Shown: positions 1 through 6,064 of the stretch, piece after piece
Layout of the letters: the number at the start of each line of letters is the position of its first letter
How positions within the stretch are numbered: position 1 is the first letter of the stretch
Assembly (NCBI GenBank): GCA_021797955.1
Contig: JAJZYV010000094.1
Location: 1-7,019, forward strand
Reading direction: 5' to 3'
Length of the DNA stretch: 7,019 nt
Origin: Thermoplasmata archaeon
GTDB taxonomy: Archaea > Thermoplasmatota > Thermoplasmata > Thermoplasmatales > Thermoplasmataceae
Notes under the pieces: model-generated
What the model was told of the DNA's origin: nothing
Seen by the model: the letters and a program-made list of their open reading frames with translations, nothing else
Database searches by the model: none
Program-made: the position numbers and the translations under genes

Positions 1-32
1 CACCGCGGCAAGAAATCATTTTGGGTCATCGG

Positions 33-46
33 ACTTTCATGTGGGT
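33..46. repeat. Left inverted repeat core of the insertion sequence
   Basis: ACTTTCATGTGGGT is the exact reverse complement of 1299-1312. It abuts the transposase stop codon at 47-49. A weaker continuation extends outward to about position 12. Confidence 0.85.
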
Positions 47-1267
47 TCATGGATAAAGCTGTAGATTACCACACCTGAAATATATGGCAGTCTTCAGGTG
101 CTCCTTATTTCTGAATCCATACGCCATCTTTTCTATGAGCGCTATCTTTGAATTGATCCCTTCTGCCCTTGCATTGGTGATCCTGTGAACGAAGTAGTTC
201 ATTATCTTTTCCAGATGGACCTTCATCATCCTTGCAATATCCTTCATTGCATCTATGGTGGAATGCATTACCCATGAATACCAGCTATTCCAGTATTTCA
301 TTGCATCATCCATGGATGGTGCTGTCCATAAATCCCGGATATTCTCCTTCATGGAATAGGCCTTTCCCGTAAGGAGATCGGATTTCTTCAGTTCCTCATA
401 TTTTTCCCTGTATTTCTCAGGCAAATTCCCGGATGAGTAGAGCCATATGTATCTGGTCCCCTTCAGATCAGACAGCCCTTTCTCAAGAAACATGCGGTTC
501 TCTTTCTTCCGGGTGGAATCAACTGCCATATTCACATGCTTCATGACATGGAACCTGTCAAAGACAATCTTCCTTCCTGCATCTGGAACATGTTCCATGG
601 TGGATGACATGAACGGATCCCACATGTCCATTGAGACCGCGGTAATGGAGGAAAGCTGTTCATTGGACAGGGTATTGTAATATTCATCCAGTGATTTCTT
701 CTTCCTGTCGTATGAAATGTATTCCACACCATTGTTGATCATGTCATAGACAAGTGTGATGTATCTGTGCCCCTTCCTGTATGATTTCTCGTCAATGCCA
801 ATGATGGATGGGTGGCCGCTCTTCCTCTCCCTTCCCCTCTTCACCGCCCGATCAAGGATGTTCCATGCCTGTTTCCATGATAATTTCATGATGTCAGTGA
901 AATTGTACGTGTCAATATTCTGGAGCATCCTTATGGATCTGGTTTCGAATCTCACCGTGAATCTGGATCTCTTCTCTGTCCATGGCATCACCGCCTCTAT
1001 GATGCCATGTTCCGGGCAGGATATCCTTGGCGGAGATGCATGAATGAATGTCATGAATTCAATGCTGTCAAGATCCCTCCATACTCTCTCCCTTAAGTGA
1101 TCATAAACCATGCGTTCTTTCCTGCACATGGGACAAAGAAGCTTTGAGCCCTTCACATGTGTTATATATATCTCAACAGTCTTTTTCACAGAATCCAGAG
1201 AGACTCTTTCAACCTCCCATGGTGATTTAAGTTCTAGTAATGTTGAATACAACTGGCATTCGTCCAT
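47..1267 (-). CDS. ISL3-family transposase, apparently intact
   Basis: A DDE transposase of 406 residues, in the usual length range of the family. An N-terminal zinc-binding part has CPMC at 45-48 and CPEH at 84-87. A helix-turn-helix-like segment follows at about 120-140. The catalytic core shows GIDEKS with Asp159, SMDMWDPF with Asp214, and NARAEGINSK with Glu369, preceded by the family-typical FDRFHV at 236-241. All three acidic residues are present, with no frameshift or internal stop, so it may be active. The ATG at 1267 has no Shine-Dalgarno, but a TATA-like TTTTAT at -24 to -29 would suit a leaderless archaeal mRNA. The TGA at 47-49 directly abuts the left inverted repeat. It runs in the same direction as the cassette, so read-through from upstream is possible. 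Confidence 0.95.
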   Translation of the reverse strand: MDECQLYSTLLELKSPWEVERVSLDSVKKTVEIYITHVKGSKLLCPMCRKERMVYDHLRERVWRDLDSIEFMTFIHASPPRISCPEHGIIEAVMPWTEKRSRFTVRFETRSIRMLQNIDTYNFTDIMKLSWKQAWNILDRAVKRGRERKSGHPSIIGIDEKSYRKGHRYITLVYDMINNGVEYISYDRKKKSLDEYYNTLSNEQLSSITAVSMDMWDPFMSSTMEHVPDAGRKIVFDRFHVMKHVNMAVDSTRKKENRMFLEKGLSDLKGTRYIWLYSSGNLPEKYREKYEELKKSDLLTGKAYSMKENIRDLWTAPSMDDAMKYWNSWYSWVMHSTIDAMKDIARMMKVHLEKIMNYFVHRITNARAEGINSKIALIEKMAYGFRNKEHLKTAIYFRCGNLQLYP

Positions 1268-1276
1268 GAAATAATA

Positions 1277-1293
1277 TATCTAAACATTAGATA
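1277..1293. promoter_or_regulatory. 17-base palindrome in front of the transposase gene, possible operator
   Basis: TATCTAA, spacer ACA, TTAGATA: a perfect inverted repeat with 7-base arms, covering -10 to -26 relative to the transposase ATG. It partly overlaps the TATA-like box, so a protein bound there could block transcription. It is AT-rich and short, so chance is possible; a regulatory role is inferred. Confidence 0.35.
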
Positions 1294-1296
1294 AAA
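1291..1296 (-). promoter_or_regulatory. TATA-like box for the transposase gene
   Basis: The minus strand reads TTTTAT at -29 to -24 from the ATG. That is the spacing expected for an archaeal TATA box when the transcript begins at or next to the start codon. The lack of a Shine-Dalgarno before this ATG agrees with a leaderless message. The region is AT-rich, so the match is weak evidence by itself. Confidence 0.3.
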
Positions 1297-1298
1297 TT

Positions 1299-1312
1299 AC
1301 CCACATGAAAGT
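1299..1312. repeat. Right inverted repeat core of the insertion sequence
   Basis: ACCCACATGAAAGT is the exact reverse complement of 33-46. It lies 31 bases upstream of the transposase ATG. A weaker continuation runs outward to about 1333, into the stop codon of the 153-residue gene. Confidence 0.85.
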
Positions 1313-1331
1313 GTGAAGAAGCACAAACATG

Positions 1332-1793
1332 TCATTCCTTTCCCAAAAAAGGAAAAAGCTTTTGCAGAAAATAGTCAATGTTATTTCCCGGATAATATTT
1401 CAAATAATAATCACAATACATAATTTTGAGCCCTTCCTCCACCCAGTGAGACCAGAGTTCTGAAACTATCTTAAAGTCAAGGGATCCCTCTATTCCAACT
1501 TCCTTAATTGCTTCAGCATACAAATAAGCTAGATGCTCATCACTTAATCTCTTGTAATTCAATATTTGCCTGGTTCCTTTTTTGCCTTCTAACAATCTGT
1601 GGCAATTATAGTCTTGCACCCCATGGTTTTCTTTCTCTTTGTATATCGCTATTGCAGTCATAACTATCAAATAGGAATCCTCAGTAAGCCCTTCATTTTT
1701 AAAAGTTTCCCTTATTACATCTAGGCACTTGCTGGCGATTTCCTCACTTATTGAAAGTCTTGGGTCGCCTGGTAAATATGATGCGATCGTCAT
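1332..1793 (-). CDS. Unrecognised 153-residue protein, last gene of the cassette
   Basis: I do not recognise this family. The protein is soluble-looking and mostly helical, with no signal peptide or membrane span. Notable parts are a hydrophobic helix at about 41-52 (YLIVMTAIAIYK), DYNCHRLLEG at 61-70, a Trp-containing helix SELWSHWVEEGLKI at 111-124, and a tyrosine-rich stretch with YCDYY (126-130) and KYYPG (132-136). Cysteines are at 23, 64 and 127 and form no metal motif. The ATG overlaps the ATPase stop by 4 bases and is preceded by GGGGGTG at a 5-base spacing, so expression is probably coupled to the ATPase. The role is probably a partner of that ATPase, similar in position to the third components of multi-gene ABC-ATPase defence systems; this rests on position only. 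Its TGA lies at the border of the insertion sequence, so the C-terminus could be shortened. Confidence 0.75.
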   Translation of the reverse strand: MTIASYLPGDPRLSISEEIASKCLDVIRETFKNEGLTEDSYLIVMTAIAIYKEKENHGVQDYNCHRLLEGKKGTRQILNYKRLSDEHLAYLYAEAIKEVGIEGSLDFKIVSELWSHWVEEGLKIMYCDYYLKYYPGNNIDYFLQKLFPFLGKE

Positions 1794-3820
1794 GGTGGCA
1801 CCCCCACACTACACACCTTGGTTTCTGGATCGTTTTTAACAGTGTAATGCGAAGCTATTGATTTACCAACAGTTGAAAAGTCAAAATCTCCTGGAGGGGT
1901 GAGTATTATTACCCTTGTACCAGCAAAAAGGGTTCCGAAACTCCCTAATATTTCCTCCTTCCTAGGTAGCCCCAAGTCGGAAAATGGGTGATCCATAATA
2001 ATGAATGGAGCCTCAGCGATCCCGCCTCCAAGATTCTTTAGGACCGCGGAATAAGCTGCAATCAGGGCAATGCTTATAATCTGATTTTGCCCTTCGCTGA
2101 GATATGAAACACCCTCCAAGGGCAAAAATTTGTCTTCATACTCTACCCTAACTGACCCTGCAATATTTTTAATGCGAACAGAAAGGTGAGAGAGTCCTTT
2201 CACTGAAGATATTAGCCTGTTTACTTCTTCTTGCAGTGAAATGATGAATTTTTCTGAAATTCTGTCTCTTAGTTCAGCCAATACATCCTTCAGCAATATG
2301 GCTACTTTTGAGTAAGAAAAGAATCTCCTAGCCTCATCAGCTTTACCTGCTAACTTCTCTTGCTTATCCTTCAGTTTTCCTAGTTCTGCCTTTGCTGAGC
2401 GGATATCATTATCGAAGTCGTTAGCCTTTTTTTTACTATCGTTAAAAAACGAGCCAAAATTAGAAAAATCCTTTTCCGCGTTCTCAAACCCTTTCATTAC
2501 CTCTTCTTCATCTTTTGTAAGGGAACTTTCTTGAGAATTCATGCTTTCTATTTCATCAGATAGTTCTCTTACTTCTTGTTGTCCTTTCTTGATCATGTCT
2601 TCCATTGATTCTATCACTTTTGGGACTCTCTCCTCAACAAGCTGGAGAATGCTGTTAATCACGGGTGAAATCTCCAGCAATATATTTTTGCTGCTTTCTC
2701 TCTCGCTTTCATTGAGGATCGCCCTTACCTTTTCTATCTCAATGGAACCTTCGGATAACTCTCTGCCGCAAATGCATTTGTGCATTTCAATCAAGTCATC
2801 TACAAATTCCTTTTTAATATTAGGTGGTAAATTACCCCTCCCTATTTCGTCTTTTATTTTAGCATAAGATTCTCCCAATGTTGCCTTGGAAACAACTAGG
2901 TACCCGTATTCCATTTTTGTCTTGCAAAGCTTTTCTACGGTGTCTTTTGTGTTCCCAATGAGCTTTTTTCTATCGTCTTTTTTCTTAGAAAGTTCACGAA
3001 GGAGATCCTTTTTGCTCTCTATTCTTATTTTATCTTCTCTGTACTTATCCATCTTATCCTTTGCTGCTTTTTCTTTTTCCTCATATTTTCTAGCTTCTTC
3101 TTCGAAATAAACCTTCTTGTCTTCGTAATTGGAAATCGATTCTTCGATTCGCTTTATTTCGCTGGCAATGCCGCTATCATCCTTCTTGCTTGCCCTATTG
3201 GCTCTTTCCCTATAATCGCTTTCTATTTGCCTAAGCAGCTCTTCTATTGACCTTATAGCACCTGTCCTGAATTGCCTTTTAATTGAAGCATCTATATTTT
3301 CACCCTTTACGTTTTTCCCACTGCTTAGATATTCTCCATTGAACATATAAAACTCAATGAGGTCACTTGGGGCGATGTTCTCTATATACCTCTCAGCCTC
3401 TTGATCCCGGAGGACTTTTGGATTTTCATCATGAAAATAAATTTGTAGTGAAAACTCTTGATCCACAATATTTGTGCCCCTGACGCTTGCTTTTCTCATA
3501 GCCATTATTGAAGCAGGGTGCTCTTTATATTTATCAGATTTATCGACTTCGAGCCATAAATTTACAGAAAGCTTACTTAGCCCCTCATCATTAAGTGAAG
3601 AAACGTTAGGTATCCCAAGACTCTGCTTTGGCGCCCCTAGAAGTTCTGAGGTTTCTTTTCCGTAAAGGCACCAACTTATTGCGTTAAATAGTGTTGTTTT
3701 TCCATCCCCATCGCCGCCTTCTAAGATGCTTATATAGCCTTGACTGAGATCTGGGAAGAAATCTATTTCTGTTTTCTTGTGGCAACGATAGTTTTCCAAA
3801 GAAATGGATTTTATGTACAT
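1790..3820 (-). CDS. DndD/Rad50-like coiled-coil ABC ATPase
   Basis: An SMC/Rad50-type ATPase of 676 residues, nearest in feel to DndD and DndD-like defence ATPases. The N-terminus is typical (MYIKSISLENYR). Walker A is GGDGDGKTT at 35-43. FYMFNGEYL at 157-165 resembles the FDGE motif of DndD proteins. Charged, heptad-like helices fill about 192-300 and 400-500, consistent with two antiparallel coiled-coil arms. Between them lies KCICGREL, with Cys349 and Cys351, where Rad50 has its zinc hook. The signature motif is LSEGQ at 574-578 and Walker B is IIMDHPF at 607-613. Histidine 611 sits where canonical ABC ATPases have the catalytic glutamate, and the usual switch histidine appears replaced in ILTPPG (639-644). 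The start ATG at 3820 has GAAGGA 8 bases upstream. The stop overlaps the next start as ATGA. It probably senses or clamps DNA for the cassette; this is inferred. Confidence 0.9.
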   Translation of the reverse strand: MYIKSISLENYRCHKKTEIDFFPDLSQGYISILEGGDGDGKTTLFNAISWCLYGKETSELLGAPKQSLGIPNVSSLNDEGLSKLSVNLWLEVDKSDKYKEHPASIMAMRKASVRGTNIVDQEFSLQIYFHDENPKVLRDQEAERYIENIAPSDLIEFYMFNGEYLSSGKNVKGENIDASIKRQFRTGAIRSIEELLRQIESDYRERANRASKKDDSGIASEIKRIEESISNYEDKKVYFEEEARKYEEKEKAAKDKMDKYREDKIRIESKKDLLRELSKKKDDRKKLIGNTKDTVEKLCKTKMEYGYLVVSKATLGESYAKIKDEIGRGNLPPNIKKEFVDDLIEMHKCICGRELSEGSIEIEKVRAILNESERESSKNILLEISPVINSILQLVEERVPKVIESMEDMIKKGQQEVRELSDEIESMNSQESSLTKDEEEVMKGFENAEKDFSNFGSFFNDSKKKANDFDNDIRSAKAELGKLKDKQEKLAGKADEARRFFSYSKVAILLKDVLAELRDRISEKFIISLQEEVNRLISSVKGLSHLSVRIKNIAGSVRVEYEDKFLPLEGVSYLSEGQNQIISIALIAAYSAVLKNLGGGIAEAPFIIMDHPFSDLGLPRKEEILGSFGTLFAGTRVIILTPPGDFDFSTVGKSIASHYTVKNDPETKVCSVGVPP
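1799..1805 (-). promoter_or_regulatory. Ribosome-binding site of the 153-residue gene
   Basis: The minus strand reads GGGGGTG, one base from the archaeal consensus GGAGGTG, 5 bases before the ATG at 1793. It is built from the last valine and glycine codons of the ATPase gene. Together with the ATGA overlap it fixes this start and suggests coupled translation. Confidence 0.7.
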
Positions 3821-3825
3821 CTAAT

Positions 3826-4023
3826 CTATCCTTCTATGACATTTTTGACCCTGTTCATATCTTCTTGCGAGGAAACTGAATTATAACCGGCCATAGCAAG
3901 TGCAACAAGCTGCAAAGATTTATTTAGCATAACCTGACCTTCTTCTCCATATATGCCCTTTGCTGCAATTATCTCCTCTAGGGTCTTTTCAATAATCCCT
4001 CCAACAGTCTCTTTGTTTGTCAT
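3826..4023 (-). CDS. Small unrecognised protein, 65 residues
   Basis: I do not recognise this protein. It is acidic, has no cysteine, and reads as two or three amphipathic helices: about residues 5-22 (GGIIEKTLEEIIAAKG), about 31-48 (VMLNKSLQLVALAMAGYN), and a short charged C-terminal helix. No membrane segment or signal peptide is seen. It is probably real because it fits exactly between the helicase and ATPase genes, with 6 bases before its ATG and 5 bases after its TAG. Its tail carries the likely ribosome-binding site of the ATPase gene. It occupies the place a DndE-type partner might take beside a DndD-like ATPase, but it is about half the usual DndE length and I see no DndE motif. An adaptor or subunit of the ATPase is a reasonable inference from position alone. 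Confidence 0.65.
   Translation of the reverse strand: MTNKETVGGIIEKTLEEIIAAKGIYGEEGQVMLNKSLQLVALAMAGYNSVSSQEDMNRVKNVIEG
3829..3834 (-). promoter_or_regulatory. Ribosome-binding site of the ATPase gene
   Basis: The minus strand reads GAAGGA, 8 bases before the ATG at 3820 and inside the last codons of the 65-residue gene. It supports the chosen ATPase start and ties its translation to the small gene. Confidence 0.5.
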
Positions 4024-4029
4024 TTGGAT

Positions 4030-6021
4030 CTATTCCCAAATTGATATATTAACTTTTTCACCGAAATTATGCAAAAGTCCAACGCATTCAGATTTATTTG
4101 AAGCTGCCTTGCAGAAGTACATTGCTCTTTGGATTTCTTTTTTTATTGCGTTAATTTCATATTTCCATAGCCACTCGGGACAATCAGATTGTTCGGCAAA
4201 TGCTATTAGATCAAAAATCTCTGCTTTCCCTTTCCCAACATGTGTCCTAAGTATTCTCCCGGCCCTCTGTATATATTGCCGCTCATTCGATGAGGAAGCC
4301 ATTAAAATTTCTCTCTTTGCGGATGGTATATCAACACCTTCATCTAAAACCCTCATTGACAACAAACATGATATCTCTCCATTTTCAAGCCTTGCAGAAG
4401 AGGCTACCCTTTCTATATCATTTGTAGTGGCATCAACTGTGTTAAATGGCACTCTCATATTGATCAAAGTTTGCTGTGCTTCTAAAAGTTGATTGCGATC
4501 CTCAAAAAACACCAATATATGGTCCAAATTTCGAGAATCATTTAGTCCCTTGAGGATTTCACTAAAAATAAAGATCTTACATTTGGCTTTCTTGACTACC
4601 TTCGCCCTCTTAATTAATGCAACCTCTTGAGGGGAAATCTCGTATCCATTTGAAGACTCTCGAGAGTTGACAACTTTCTTTGTCAGATTTCCATATTCTG
4701 CAATCTCATCTGTTGTAAGTTTGCAAAAGTATGGAAAATAGTTGAATTCCGAGAGGTAACCATCAGATATTGCTTCAGTGAGACCATACTCATATTCATT
4801 ATTCCCAAAAAATTTCAATAATCTCTCCGTTCCATCCTCGTCAAACATCCTTTCTGGGGTGGCGGATAGCCCAATCCGATATTCGAAATTGTTTACCATT
4901 GCCTTTGAAAATGTTGGAGCTCCTAGCCAATGTGCCTCATCTGCAACTATAGCAATTTCATTTCCAGTAATTTGTAGCAAATCATCCTGAATCCACCTTG
5001 ACAGCGAGTTGTATGTCATTATTGCTACGCCATCATCTCGCGAATAGGTGCAATAGGAAAGAAAATCCATTTTATTCTTGGAGATGTAAACAAATGGGGC
5101 ATAACCAAAAAAGTTCTTCCACGCTTTTTGCCATTGGTGTGCCAAGGCATCAGTTGGAACAGCGATTATGGTGAATTTTTTGCCCATTTTTATATACAGA
5201 AGCTTCAAGCAGTTAAGAGCAACTAATGTTTTGCCTGTTCCAGTAGCCATCTCTAAAATTGCCCGGAAACCGTTTTCAGAAAAAAATTTTAGAGCATTCT
5301 CTTGGTAATAACGCAGTGGTAACGGTTCTACCTTCTTATTTTTATTACTGTTTTGGGCTGCGTATTTAATTTTTTCCATTGCTTCTGGCGGGAGATCTGA
5401 AACAATAGTCTCTTCAAGGGGTAAGCGGTTTTCCCAGTATAAATAAAACTTAGAATAATCATCGTCTACATAGTTTGATTCTCCAGGTACCCACCCCCTA
5501 AACACCTTTATCTCTTCACCATTAATCTGGTACCCTTCGTATGTTTCATTCAACGATCCTGAGAAAGATATTAAGTTTCCAGCATAGTCTTCAAAGATTC
5601 CAAATTTCATATGGAAAATTCCTTTCCTGCTAAAAATAAATTTTATGTCAAGCCGCTTTGCAGAAACCAAATTGCAAAGAGCGTTAACAGAATCATTGCT
5701 AAGCATTTCTGACATTGCTGATTCATCAGAAAATACCTTTAAGATCTCTTCATTAACGAGTTTCTTCCCCTGCAATATAGCCTCATAGTCGGCATCAGAT
5801 ACCAAAATAGCCACAATAAGTTTCATTTTCCCACCCTTTGAAAGCAAGCTGGCCAGACCTTTGCTAATAGCCCTTAGGGACAAGGAAGAAAAATAAGCAG
5901 CTGCCCTCAAATATATTTTTGATTCAGATAGGACTGGGTTAAAAAATTCTTTTGTCAAATCACTAGCATAACTATCGTATGACCTCCTTAACTTCAATTC
6001 AGTAAATGTCATTGTCTTCAC
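4030..6021 (-). CDS. PLD-nuclease/SF2 DEAH helicase fusion protein
   Basis: Probably the ATP-driven nuclease or translocase of the cassette. Residues about 1-200 form a phospholipase-D-like domain with one HKD-type motif: His137, Lys139, Asp145, then GSLN at 155-158. A single motif implies an active site shared in a dimer, as in other PLD nucleases. After a linker of about 30 residues comes an SF2 core: LRYYQ at 236-240, Walker A ATGTGKT at 259-265, DEAH at 361-364, SAT at 386-388, a motif V-like segment DEGVDIP at 560-566, and QRAGRILR at 585-592. About 50 residues follow the second RecA domain, with no added C-terminal domain I can name. The start is GTG at 6021 or ATG at 6012 (residue 4); neither has a clear Shine-Dalgarno. 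The stop is 6 bases before the 65-residue gene. Known relatives of this architecture belong to restriction systems; DNA cleavage here is inferred. Confidence 0.94.
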   Translation of the reverse strand: MKTMTFTELKLRRSYDSYASDLTKEFFNPVLSESKIYLRAAAYFSSLSLRAISKGLASLLSKGGKMKLIVAILVSDADYEAILQGKKLVNEEILKVFSDESAMSEMLSNDSVNALCNLVSAKRLDIKFIFSRKGIFHMKFGIFEDYAGNLISFSGSLNETYEGYQINGEEIKVFRGWVPGESNYVDDDYSKFYLYWENRLPLEETIVSDLPPEAMEKIKYAAQNSNKNKKVEPLPLRYYQENALKFFSENGFRAILEMATGTGKTLVALNCLKLLYIKMGKKFTIIAVPTDALAHQWQKAWKNFFGYAPFVYISKNKMDFLSYCTYSRDDGVAIMTYNSLSRWIQDDLLQITGNEIAIVADEAHWLGAPTFSKAMVNNFEYRIGLSATPERMFDEDGTERLLKFFGNNEYEYGLTEAISDGYLSEFNYFPYFCKLTTDEIAEYGNLTKKVVNSRESSNGYEISPQEVALIKRAKVVKKAKCKIFIFSEILKGLNDSRNLDHILVFFEDRNQLLEAQQTLINMRVPFNTVDATTNDIERVASSARLENGEISCLLSMRVLDEGVDIPSAKREILMASSSNERQYIQRAGRILRTHVGKGKAEIFDLIAFAEQSDCPEWLWKYEINAIKKEIQRAMYFCKAASNKSECVGLLHNFGEKVNISIWE

Positions 6022-6064
6022 ACAATATTTTATTGATCTGAAGAGCCATTGCTGGTACCATAGT

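Larger units (their letters stand above)
12..1333 (-). mobile_element. ISL3-family insertion sequence, one transposase gene
   Basis: A single transposase gene is flanked by inverted repeats. The inner 14 bases are perfect (33-46 against 1299-1312). Pairing continues outward with about 12 of 21 matches to positions 12 and 1333, which gives a repeat of about 35 bases, within the range of the ISL3 family. The outer borders are uncertain because I see no convincing 8-base target duplication. The element lies directly behind the last cassette gene and leaves only about a dozen bases of other DNA at the left edge of the window. Confidence 0.75.

Noticed and set aside
13..20. AAATCATT against ATGTCATT at 1329-1336 as a target-site duplication
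   Set aside because: Only 6 of 8 bases match and the implied borders are not symmetric with respect to the inverted repeats.
541..732. Second minus-strand frame inside the transposase gene
   Set aside because: It is a different frame within an intact, conserved transposase, and has no start context or recognisable product. The minus-strand frame at 6265-6522 inside the methylase is rejected for the same reason.
1335..1354. Hairpin TTCCTTT / AAAGGAA with a 6-base loop near the end of the 153-residue gene, as a terminator
   Set aside because: It is inside the coding frame and made of low-complexity A and T runs, with no T-tract after it on the transcribed side.
1790..4023. Complete Dnd phosphorothioation system with DndE as the 65-residue protein
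   Set aside because: No sulfur-transfer or cysteine-desulfurase gene is present, and the small protein is too short and lacks DndE features. Only the ATPase is DndD-like.
3953..4492. Open frame of 179 codons on the plus strand
   Set aside because: It lies opposite the conserved helicase motifs V and VI and the 65-residue gene, and its protein resembles no family. The other plus-strand frames (447-680, 756-1043, 2541-2867, 2886-3110, 3474-3665, 4778-4990) are antisense shadows in the same way.
6023..6035. CAATA-TTT-TATTG inverted repeat just before the helicase start, as a promoter or operator
   Set aside because: The arms are only 5 bases and very AT-rich, and the TATA-like core is too close to either start codon to serve as an archaeal promoter. 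The gene is better explained as part of the operon.
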